Shown: positions 1-5,350 of the stretch, in pieces
Numbering within the stretch: position 1 is the first letter of the stretch
Layout: each line of letters begins with the position of its first letter
Assembly (NCBI GenBank): GCA_009918425.1
Contig: RGEC01000121.1
Coordinates: 1-6,919 of the forward strand
Length of the DNA stretch: 6,919 bases
From: Bacteroidota bacterium
Lineage (GTDB): Bacteria; Bacteroidota; Bacteroidia; NS11-12g; UBA955
Direction of reading: 5' to 3'
Notes under the pieces: generated by a model
What the model was told of the DNA's origin: nothing
What the model saw: the letters and a program-made list of their open reading frames with translations, nothing else
Database searches by the model: none
Position numbers and translations under genes: made by a program

Positions 1-180
1 CCCATCTCCGGCGTTACTATAAGCGACATTTCAGGGCGAAAGGTGTTGTATAAAGTTTTGAATAGCGCCAAAACGACCGAGCTGGATTTGGGCTTTTTCA
101 AACCCGGCATGTATTTTCTGCAAATGACAGATACCGATGGCAACAGGCATGTAGAAACCATAATCAAAAGAAATGATTAA
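1..180 (+). CDS. C-terminal end of a T9SS-secreted protein (5' end outside the window)
   Basis: Only the last 59 codons are present, open from base 1 to TAA at 178-180. The translation has the pattern of a T9SS type A C-terminal sorting domain: a strand with 'SDISGRKVL', then 'ELDLGFFKPGMYFLQM', then a final strand 'HVETIIKRND' ending in basic and polar residues. In this family the domain directs a Sec-exported protein through the type IX machinery to the cell surface or medium and is usually removed. The functional part of the protein lies upstream, so its activity cannot be named. The stop overlaps the start of the next gene by 8 nt (ATGATTAA), which suggests translational coupling and one operon. 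I am confident about the domain type and cannot say anything about the substrate. Confidence 0.85.
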   Translation, partial: PISGVTISDISGRKVLYKVLNSAKTTELDLGFFKPGMYFLQMTDTDGNRHVETIIKRND

Positions 181-895
181 ACTAAAAACCATACTGCTAC
201 TGCTTATATTGGCTGCAGAGCTTTGCAATGTGCATGCCCAGGGTAGAAAAACCCGATTCTGCGATTTTAAAATTGAAATAGACCGTTTTAACGAAGGAGA
301 TACATTTTATACCCCGGGACTCATTCATACCCGCATGTACATAATTAATAATGGACCCGACACGGTTTTTAAAGGCGATATGCTGCACATAGAATACAAG
401 TTCGGCGGCTACTATTACAATCCATCATTCCCACCATGTGGCAAAACACTTGCAGTGGGTGATAGCCTTTTATTTGAAAAAAGATTCAGTCCAAACGGAT
501 ATTTGAATGTGTTTGATGGAATTTTTTGCTCTTTTGCTAAACTGGCCCAGATATACAATGGCGATTCGCTGATTTATGAAGATAATTTTCAATTGAAGGA
601 CAACTGGAGTTGCATGAAAGCCAACCATATCGCGCTGTTATCTGCCAAACCCATTGTAAAAAACCAACTTATTGTTTTTCCCAACCCTTGTTTTGACGGA
701 TTTTATTTTCCGCAAGATCAAATACAAGAACTCATGATGTTTAGCACAGATGGAAAACAAATTAAGAACATAACATGGCAAGATGATTTACTTCAAAAAG
801 GCATGGTAAAAGTTTCAACAAGGGGATTGCTTTCCGGAATTTATTGGATAAAAAGTGGCGGGAACCACGCTAAAATAATGGTTCTTAACCCCTAA
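173..895 (+). CDS. T9SS-sorted secreted protein of unknown function
   Basis: This 240-aa protein starts with a classical signal peptide: basic 'MIKLK', a Leu/Ile-rich core (residues 6-17) and a likely cleavage site after HA (A22|Q23). Cys18 lacks a proper lipobox (AELC), so a lipoprotein is unlikely. Residues about 25-160 contain 'YIINNGPDTVFKGD', which resembles the Ig/CARDB-like beta-sandwich modules common in Bacteroidota surface proteins, and several cysteines. Residues about 165-240 are a T9SS type A sorting domain: 'VFPNP' at its start, a 'STDGKQI' turn, 'LLSGIYWI' and a terminal 'AKIMVLNP'. The last residues lack the usual basic end. The ATG lies inside the last codons of the preceding T9SS gene, so the two are probably co-translated. 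I do not recognise an enzymatic domain; an adhesin or structural surface role is possible but unproven. Confidence 0.85.
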   Translation: MIKLKTILLLLILAAELCNVHAQGRKTRFCDFKIEIDRFNEGDTFYTPGLIHTRMYIINNGPDTVFKGDMLHIEYKFGGYYYNPSFPPCGKTLAVGDSLLFEKRFSPNGYLNVFDGIFCSFAKLAQIYNGDSLIYEDNFQLKDNWSCMKANHIALLSAKPIVKNQLIVFPNPCFDGFYFPQDQIQELMMFSTDGKQIKNITWQDDLLQKGMVKVSTRGLLSGIYWIKSGGNHAKIMVLNP

Positions 896-924
896 ATAAA
901 AACAACTTAAATCAAGCTGCTGTC

Positions 925-932
925 TATCTTTG
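925..932 (+). promoter_or_regulatory. Predicted promoter -7 element for menC
   Basis: TATCTTTG is a full match to the Bacteroidota -7 consensus TAnnTTTG. It lies 39 nt before the chosen menC ATG (972), predicting transcription start near 938-940. No TTG is found at the usual distance upstream. The element overlaps the in-frame TTG at 930, which argues against that codon as the translation start. Confidence 0.6.
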
Positions 933-941
933 CATGCCAAA

Positions 942-959
942 CCGTTGTATATTCAACGG
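942..959 (+). promoter_or_regulatory. Hairpin / inverted repeat in the menC 5' leader
   Basis: CCGTTG (942-947) and CAACGG (954-959) are perfect inverted repeats around a 6-nt loop TATATT. The repeat begins 9 nt after the -7 element, so it would sit at the extreme 5' end of the mRNA and before the ATG at 972. It could be an RNA-stabilising stem or a DNA operator. The sequence alone does not distinguish these. Confidence 0.4.
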
Positions 960-971
960 GGTGAAAAAAAC

Positions 972-2000
972 ATGCAACTGCACTGGGAAAAACATACCCT
1001 GCAATTTATTAAACCTGCCAAAACCAGCCGCGGCGAATACACCCAAAAAGACCATGTTTTGGTGTTTCTCTCCCAAAACCGCATTACAGGCTGCGGCGAA
1101 GCCGCGCCACTGCCCGATTTGAGCATAGATGGGCAAGCCCCACTGGTTGAAGTACTTACCCAGCTTCAGTATTTTGCAGCTGAAAATTACCCGATTTCAG
1201 AATGGCTGAGGCTTACTGCCGAATATCCCTCGTTGCAATTTGCCATTGAAAGCGCTTTTCTTGACCTGCAAAACGGCGGAAAAGGGGTGTTGTTTCCCGG
1301 TCCTTTTACTGAAGGAAACGAAAGCATTCCGTTTAATGGCCTGGTATGGATGAATACCATAGAAGACATGTGGGAGGAAGCGCAATCTAAAATGGCACAG
1401 GGTTTTTCTTGCCTCAAATTCAAGGTGGGTGCACTGGATACCGATTCGGAATGCCGGTTGCTGGAAAAAGTACGCAACCTCAAAAACGCGTTTAATCTTA
1501 CCATTCGCCTCGATGCCAACGGCGCCTGGAGCGCAGATGAAACCCTCCTCCATCTCAAAGAGTTTGCCCGATTTGAGGTGCACAGCATCGAACAGCCCAT
1601 CAAGGCCGGCCAACCCGAAGCCATGCAGGAAGTTTGCGCCAAAAGCCCGATTCCGGTGGCACTGGATGAAGAACTGATTGGGGTTTCCCCCGAAAAAGCC
1701 GAGAATTTGTTAAAAACCATTCGTCCCGCCTTTGTGGTGCTAAAACCCACGCTGTTAGGCGGATTCACCGCCTGCGACAACTGGCTTTTCCAGGCCCAAA
1801 AACAAAACATAGGCTGGTGGGCCACCAGCGCGTTGGAGGGTAATATTGGCCTCAGCGCCATTGCACAGTGGGCGGCCACCAAACACAATCCCTTGCATCA
1901 GGGCCTGGGGACAGGAGCCTTGTATCAAAATAATTTTCTGTCGCACACCCGCACAGAAAAAGATCGGATGTGGTTTTTACAAAAACCCGCAACCATCTGA
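972..2000 (+). CDS. menC: o-Succinylbenzoate synthase (enolase superfamily)
   Basis: This 342-aa cytoplasmic enzyme dehydrates SHCHC to o-succinylbenzoate in menaquinone biosynthesis. The N-terminal capping domain covers about residues 1-110 (with 'GCGEAAPLP' near 40-48) and the catalytic barrel follows. The expected enolase-superfamily residues are all visible: the KxK pair K149/K151 in 'LKFKVG', metal ligands D181 ('RLDANG'), E207 ('SIEQP') and D232 ('ALDEEL'), and the second catalytic lysine K258 ('VVLKPTLLGG'). 'SALEGNIGL' near 286-294 fits the OSBS subgroup better than dipeptide epimerases. The reading frame is open upstream to TTG at 930, but that codon lies in the -7 promoter element, so I chose the ATG at 972. 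No other men genes are in the window. The DUF3050 gene follows after 25 nt and is probably co-transcribed. The alternative is another muconate-cycloisomerase-like enzyme, which is less likely. Confidence 0.9.
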   Translation: MQLHWEKHTLQFIKPAKTSRGEYTQKDHVLVFLSQNRITGCGEAAPLPDLSIDGQAPLVEVLTQLQYFAAENYPISEWLRLTAEYPSLQFAIESAFLDLQNGGKGVLFPGPFTEGNESIPFNGLVWMNTIEDMWEEAQSKMAQGFSCLKFKVGALDTDSECRLLEKVRNLKNAFNLTIRLDANGAWSADETLLHLKEFARFEVHSIEQPIKAGQPEAMQEVCAKSPIPVALDEELIGVSPEKAENLLKTIRPAFVVLKPTLLGGFTACDNWLFQAQKQNIGWWATSALEGNIGLSAIAQWAATKHNPLHQGLGTGALYQNNFLSHTRTEKDRMWFLQKPATI

Positions 2001-2025
2001 GGGCATTTTTGTTTATTAGGTGCAC

Positions 2026-2601
2026 ATGAACCCGTTTATCGATAAAACAAACCAACGTATTGCTCCGCAAAAATCAATTATTGTAAGACATCCGCTTTAT
2101 GCACACATTCAAACCCTGGAGCATGTGAGAGTTTTTATGCAGCACCACGTGTATGCCGTTTGGGATTTTATGTCGCTGCTGAAAAGCCTGCAGCAAAATC
2201 TCACTTGCACTACTACACCCTGGTTGCCCAAGGGAAGCGCAGAAACCCGCTTTCTCATCAACGAAATTGTGGTGGGAGAAGAATCTGATGTGGACATGAA
2301 CGGTGTTCGCAAGAGCCACTTCGAAATGTACCTGGATGCCATGGTACAGGCGGGTGCAAATACTCAACCCATACTTAGCCTCGTGGAAGATATCAGAAAA
2401 GGCACAAACATCCTGTTAGCCCTTGAGAATGCACACATTCCCGAAACCGTAAAAGCGTTTGTTCAGTTTACATTCAGGCACATCGCCGAAAACAAACCCC
2501 ATGTTTTGTCGGCTATTTTTACTTTTGGTCGCGAAGAGGCCCTGAATCTGCGTAACAATCTCTGGACTGGCGTGTTGCAGGAAATAAACAACCAATCGTA
2601 A
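2026..2601 (+). CDS. DUF3050-family protein with an apparent internal deletion
   Basis: This 191-aa protein belongs to DUF3050, a family of unknown function predicted to have a heme-oxygenase-like helical fold. Family hallmarks seen here are 'HPLYAHIQTLEHVRVFM' (22-38), 'HHVYAVWDFMSLLKSLQ' (40-56), 'INEIVVGEESD' (78-88), 'SHFEMYLDAM' (97-106) and 'KPHVLSAIFTFGRE' (157-170). After GRE the family, as I recall it, continues with 'IPDMF' and a 'YYLERHIEVDGDEHG'-like block before a C-terminal 'LxxRxxLWxG' helix. Here GRE is followed directly by 'EALNLRNNLWTGVLQEI', so roughly 60-70 residues are missing in frame. The lost block carries conserved His, Asp and Glu residues that would be metal-ligand candidates. 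Members are usually about 250 aa. The ATG at 2026 follows AGGTG at 2018-2022; an in-frame GTG at 2020 is the alternative start. It is probably co-transcribed with menC. It may be non-functional or changed in function. Confidence 0.8.
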   Translation: MNPFIDKTNQRIAPQKSIIVRHPLYAHIQTLEHVRVFMQHHVYAVWDFMSLLKSLQQNLTCTTTPWLPKGSAETRFLINEIVVGEESDVDMNGVRKSHFEMYLDAMVQAGANTQPILSLVEDIRKGTNILLALENAHIPETVKAFVQFTFRHIAENKPHVLSAIFTFGREEALNLRNNLWTGVLQEINNQS

Positions 2602-2631
2602 ACAAACAGGGTTCTGTTGTTTTAAAAAAAG

Positions 2632-2655
2632 AAAAGCCCGATAAACCGGGCTTTT
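2632..2655. terminator. Bidirectional intrinsic terminator
   Basis: A GC-rich stem GCCCG/CGGGC (2636-2640 and 2647-2651) with loop ATAAAC is flanked by AAAA on the left and TTTTTT on the right, so U-runs follow the stem on both strands. It lies between the converging DUF3050 gene (ends 2601) and the SOD gene (ends 2674) and probably terminates both. Confidence 0.9.
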
Positions 2656-2673
2656 TTAGGATTTTGTTAATTC

Positions 2674-3276
2674 TTAGTGAGCCGCAGCGTATAATTCTGC
2701 TACTTTTTTCCAGTTCACCACATTCCACCAGGCATTGATGTAATCCGGGCGTCGGTTTTGGTAGTGTAGGTAGTATGCATGTTCCCACACATCCAGCCCC
2801 AGAATAGGGGCTCCTTTCACATCTGCAACATCCATCAGGGGATTATCCTGGTTAGGAGTGCTGGTCACCACAAGCTTCCCGTCATGCACCACAAGCCATG
2901 CCCAGCCTGAGCCGAAACGGGTAGTTGCGGCAGTGTTGAACTGTTCTTTGAAGGACTCCATGCTTCCAAATGTCGCAGTGATATCAGTCAGCAATTTACC
3001 TTCAGGGTTTCCGCCACCAGTGGGACTCATCAGCTGCCAAAAAAGGCTGTGGTTCCAGTGTCCACCGCCATTGTTTCGCACAGCCATGCTGTGTTTGCTA
3101 ACATTGGCCATAAGTTCTTCCAGGCTTTTGCCTTCGCCGGCATTGCCTTTCACGGCATTGTTTAGGTTGTTTACATACGCCTGATGGTGTTTGCCGTGGT
3201 GGATTTCCATAGTCCTGGCGTCAATATGGGGCTCCAGGGCCGCAAATTCATAGGGGAGTGATGGTAATTCAAACAT
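2674..3276 (-). CDS. Superoxide dismutase, Mn-type (Fe/Mn family)
   Basis: This 200-aa cytoplasmic enzyme converts superoxide to O2 and H2O2. The N-terminal helical-hairpin domain runs from 'LPSLPYEFAALEPHID' to about residue 85, and the alpha/beta domain follows. The four metal ligands are H26 ('MEIHHGKHH'), H76 ('GGHWNHSLFW'), D162 and H166 ('LDVWEHAYYLHY'). G72 in 'GGGHWNH' together with Q143 in 'PNQDNPLM' is the Mn-type arrangement; Fe-type enzymes usually carry the Gln in the first motif. A cambialistic enzyme cannot be excluded. There is no signal peptide. The frame is open further upstream, to 3441, but the family N-terminus begins exactly at the ATG at 3276, and a consensus promoter lies just before it. 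The start codon sits in a 10-nt palindrome CATAATTATG (3274-3283). The gene is monocistronic, with the shared terminator downstream. Confidence 0.95.
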   Translation of the reverse strand: MFELPSLPYEFAALEPHIDARTMEIHHGKHHQAYVNNLNNAVKGNAGEGKSLEELMANVSKHSMAVRNNGGGHWNHSLFWQLMSPTGGGNPEGKLLTDITATFGSMESFKEQFNTAATTRFGSGWAWLVVHDGKLVVTSTPNQDNPLMDVADVKGAPILGLDVWEHAYYLHYQNRRPDYINAWWNVVNWKKVAELYAAAH

Positions 3277-3297
3277 AATTATGGTTTTTTCAGGTAA

Positions 3298-3305
3298 CAA
3301 AGTTA
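3298..3305 (-). promoter_or_regulatory. Predicted promoter -7 element for superoxide dismutase
   Basis: On the minus strand this reads TAACTTTG, a full TAnnTTTG match. Transcription would start near 3291, leaving a leader of about 15 nt before the ATG at 3276. No TTG is found about 20 nt upstream. Confidence 0.65.
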
Positions 3306-3311
3306 AGCAAG

Positions 3312-3343
3312 TTTGGTTCGATGTGCGCATACCCTGATTTTTG
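3312..3343 (+). promoter_or_regulatory. Predicted promoter (-33 and -7) for the PnuC-type gene
   Basis: TTTG at 3312-3315 and GATTTTTG at 3336-3343 (one mismatch to TAnnTTTG) are separated by 20 nt, the usual Bacteroidota spacing. It is divergent to the SOD promoter with only 6 nt between the two elements. The TTG at 3313 belongs to the -33 box, so it is unlikely to be the translation start. Confidence 0.5.
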
Positions 3344-3351
3344 CAGATAAA

Positions 3352-3924
3352 TTGCCTGATTCCTCCTATATCGCTCTTGCTGTGGAGATTGCCGCCGTCG
3401 CCCTTTCGTTTGCGGGAGTATTGCTTGCTATAAAACCACACATACTCAACTGGCCGGTTTCTATGGCCGGAACCCTTCTCTACAGCTGGGTTTTTTATGA
3501 ATGTCGCCTCTATTCAGACATGGTTTTGCAATTTGTCTTTATTGGCATTCAAACCTTGGGTTGGTGGCAATGGGCCCTAAAAAAAACAGCCGAATCCCCC
3601 ATATCGTCACTCACACCGTGGCAGTGGATGGCTGAAAGTCTGACTTTTCTTGCCGGATGGTATGGGTGGACTAGGATCATCCTTTTATGGGCTCCCGACG
3701 CAGCTATGCCTTGGCTTGACAGTTTTACCGCCTCAATCAGCGTCTGGGCTATTGCCCTGCAGGCGCGCCGCAAATGGGAAAATTGGATTCTCTGGCTTCT
3801 GGCAGATATAATTTATATTCCACTTTATATTTCTATGGGCAAACCCTTGACAGCGGGGCTTTATGCGGTGTTTTTAGCACTGGCGGTAATAGGGTTGCGG
3901 TCGTGGTACCGTCAGCGGGTGTGA
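3352..3924 (+). CDS. pnuC: PnuC-family transporter (nicotinamide riboside or related vitamin)
   Basis: This integral inner-membrane protein (190 aa from the chosen start) belongs to PnuC, whose members move nicotinamide riboside, or in related subgroups thiamine, by facilitated diffusion with trapping by a cytoplasmic kinase. Hydrophobic segments lie at about residues 6-27, 32-50, 57-76, 95-113, 124-137, 144-161 and 166-184. Family signatures are 'NWPVSMAGTLLYSWVFYECRLYSD' spread over 33-56, 'LQ..GWWQW' (59-74) and 'NWILWLLADIIYIPLY' (144-159), the WxxW...D region that lines the substrate site. No ATG exists near the N-terminus. TTG at 3352 is my choice; GTG at 3382 would give 180 aa and a more normal leader after the predicted promoter, and TTG at 3313 falls in the -33 box. 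No kinase gene or TPP riboswitch is next to it, so the substrate stays open. Confidence 0.8.
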   Translation: MPDSSYIALAVEIAAVALSFAGVLLAIKPHILNWPVSMAGTLLYSWVFYECRLYSDMVLQFVFIGIQTLGWWQWALKKTAESPISSLTPWQWMAESLTFLAGWYGWTRIILLWAPDAAMPWLDSFTASISVWAIALQARRKWENWILWLLADIIYIPLYISMGKPLTAGLYAVFLALAVIGLRSWYRQRV

Positions 3925-3935
3925 ACTTTTATCCC

Positions 3936-3943
3936 TATTTTTG
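3936..3943 (+). promoter_or_regulatory. Predicted promoter -7 element for ricT
   Basis: TATTTTTG is a full TAnnTTTG match. It lies 12 nt after the PnuC stop codon and predicts transcription start near 3950, about 49 nt before the ricT ATG at 3999. There is no TTG at the usual -33 distance. The element suggests ricT is transcribed on its own despite the short gap. Confidence 0.6.
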
Positions 3944-3951
3944 CAAGGAAC

Positions 3952-3973
3952 GTGCAATTAAATGGAGTTGCAC
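3952..3973 (+). promoter_or_regulatory. Hairpin in the ricT 5' leader
   Basis: GTGCAA (3952-3957) pairs with TTGCAC (3968-3973). The stem can extend by a T-G wobble and a T-A pair to 8 bp, closing a loop of AAATGG. It begins 8 nt after the -7 element, so it would lie at the 5' tip of the ricT mRNA, 25 nt ahead of the start codon. Its role is unknown: RNA stability, feedback by RicT or an operator are all possible. Confidence 0.4.
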
Positions 3974-3998
3974 ATGGTTTTTTGATTGATTTAAAAAT

Positions 3999-5291
3999 AT
4001 GGGATGTTCATCTTGTGGTACCAAATCCGGGGGCGGCTGTTCGCCTGCCGGATGTAAAAGCAACGGTACCTGCGGCACATCAGGGTGCAACGCCCTGAAT
4101 GTATATGACTGGTTCAGGGATATGGAACTCCCCGACGATTTTGTGGCTTTTAATATCGTGGAAGTGCGATTTAAGGGTTCGCGAAAGGAGTTTTTCAGAA
4201 ACACAAACAATCTGGAGCTGTACACCGGTGATTATGTGGCTGTTGAAAGCTCAGTGGGTTATGATATTGGAACGGTTTCTGCCACAGGCGAAATTGTGCG
4301 CCTGCAACTAAAAAAATACAGGGTTCAGGAAGATTCTGAACGAATTCTGCCAATTGTTCGCAAAGCAACAGATAAAGACCTTGAAAAAAATGATGAGGTA
4401 AAACAAAAAGAAAACGCCACGCTGGAAAGAGCCCGCACCATTGCGTTCAGGCTCAATTTGCAGATGAAAATCAGCGACATCGAAATTCAAGGGGATGGCC
4501 GCAAGGTAATTTTCTTTTATACCGCCGAACAGCGCGTTGATTTTCGTGAGCTAATACGCCTTTATGCCGATGAGTTTCGCATGAAAATTGAAATGCGTCA
4601 CATCAGCTATCGTGAAGAAGCCTCGCGCCTGGGCGGAATAGGGGTGTGCGGAAGACAGCTTTGTTGTAGCACCTGGCTAACCGATTATAAAATGGTCACC
4701 ACAGGTGCAGCGCGCGTGCAGAACCTCAGCATCAATATGGAAAAACTGGCCGGGCAATGCGGACGCTTAAAGTGTTGCCTGAATTATGAGTTAGACTTGT
4801 ATGTAGAAGCGCTGGACAAGTTTCCGAAAGCCAAGGTAGTGAAGCTGGAAACAGCCACCGGCGTTGCTTATAGCCGCAAAACAGACATCCTCAAACAACT
4901 GATGTGGTTTAGCTATGAAGACAGCCAGACCTGGATTGCCCTTGCCGTAGACAAGGTGAAGGACTATATGGAAGACAACAAACAGGGCAAAACGATCCCA
5001 CCACTGCAGGACATTGCCGCTGCCAGCCAGGTAATAGAGCAGACTGCTGCATCACAGGCGCCGGAGTTTATTGGTGGGGCTGAACTGCTGGAGGACCGAG
5101 AACTGGAAGCTGAAATCCGTAAAAATCGTCAGGAAAAAGGGCGCCACCCCCATCCACATAACAAAGGCGGACAACATAGACACCCCGGGCAGGGAGGAGG
5201 CGGTAATCACCAGGGTAAACCACACCACCGAGGCCCCCGTCCCCCGCATCAAAACAGAGGCCCCAAGCCAAACAACCCGCCAAACTCCTGA
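3999..5291 (+). CDS. ricT: RicT/YaaT-type PSP1-domain protein (Fe-S regulatory subunit)
   Basis: This 430-aa cytoplasmic protein belongs to the PSP1/YaaT family. In Bacillus subtilis, RicT forms an Fe-S complex with RicA and RicF that acts with RNase Y in mRNA maturation. The PSP1 domain covers about residues 50-270: 'VEVRFKGSRKEFFRN', 'GDYVAVESSVGYDIGTV', 'KISDIEIQGDGRKVIFFYTAEQRVDFREL' (split over 157-185), and the two cysteine motifs 'CGRQLCCSTWL' (217-227) and 'CGRLKCCLNYEL' (254-265), candidate cluster ligands. Ahead of it is a Cys/Gly-rich segment with Cys at 3, 6, 14, 19, 25 and 30, a feature I associate with Bacteroidota RicT. Residues about 380-430 form a His/Gly/Pro/Asn-rich basic tail, likely disordered and possibly metal- or RNA-binding. 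In several Bacteroidota gldH follows this gene; here a GH3 gene does. Partner proteins are not in the window. Confidence 0.9.
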   Translation: MGCSSCGTKSGGGCSPAGCKSNGTCGTSGCNALNVYDWFRDMELPDDFVAFNIVEVRFKGSRKEFFRNTNNLELYTGDYVAVESSVGYDIGTVSATGEIVRLQLKKYRVQEDSERILPIVRKATDKDLEKNDEVKQKENATLERARTIAFRLNLQMKISDIEIQGDGRKVIFFYTAEQRVDFRELIRLYADEFRMKIEMRHISYREEASRLGGIGVCGRQLCCSTWLTDYKMVTTGAARVQNLSINMEKLAGQCGRLKCCLNYELDLYVEALDKFPKAKVVKLETATGVAYSRKTDILKQLMWFSYEDSQTWIALAVDKVKDYMEDNKQGKTIPPLQDIAAASQVIEQTAASQAPEFIGGAELLEDRELEAEIRKNRQEKGRHPHPHNKGGQHRHPGQGGGGNHQGKPHHRGPRPPHQNRGPKPNNPPNS

Positions 5292-5295
5292 TTTA

Positions 5296-5327
5296 TTTGC
5301 ATTAAAGCGGGCTTTACATTAATATTG
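5296..5327 (+). promoter_or_regulatory. Predicted promoter (-33 and -7) for the GH3 gene
   Basis: TTTG at 5296-5299 and TAATATTG at 5320-5327 (one mismatch to TAnnTTTG) are 20 nt apart. Transcription would start near 5333, about 18 nt before the ATG at 5351. The element begins 5 nt after the ricT stop codon. Confidence 0.5.
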
Positions 5328-5350
5328 ATGCCCAATTTTTCCAACTGAGG

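Noticed and set aside
948..955. TATATTCA in the menC leader loop as an alternative -7 element
   Set aside because: It misses the final TTTG/TTCG consensus, and the nearby TTG would be only 15 nt upstream. TATCTTTG at 925-932 is a better match.
930..971. In-frame N-terminal extension of MenC from TTG at 930
   Set aside because: The TTG is part of the predicted -7 element, the extension does not resemble the family N-terminus, and ATG 972 gives a normal-length enzyme.
1187..1888. Long minus-strand frame (233 codons) opposite menC
   Set aside because: It is antisense to a gene with all catalytic residues, and its translation is Ser/Arg/Pro-rich with no recognisable domain. It reads as a shadow frame.
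3277..3441. 55-residue N-terminal extension of the superoxide dismutase
   Set aside because: It would run across the SOD promoter and into the PnuC gene. The family N-terminus begins exactly at ATG 3276.
5142..5288. His/Gly/Pro-rich end of ricT as a DNA tandem repeat or mobile insertion
   Set aside because: The residues are biased but there is no regular DNA repeat unit, and the frame runs on from the domain without a break.
5275..5312. Inverted repeat CCCGC...GCGGG around the ricT stop as a terminator
   Set aside because: The stem is 5 bp with a loop of about 27 nt and there is no T-run after it, so it is too weak. It also overlaps the GH3 promoter.
5328..5348. Six-codon leader reading frame before the GH3 gene as a regulatory leader peptide
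   Set aside because: The predicted transcript starts around 5333, after its ATG, and the sequence has no runs of a single amino acid or attenuator stems.
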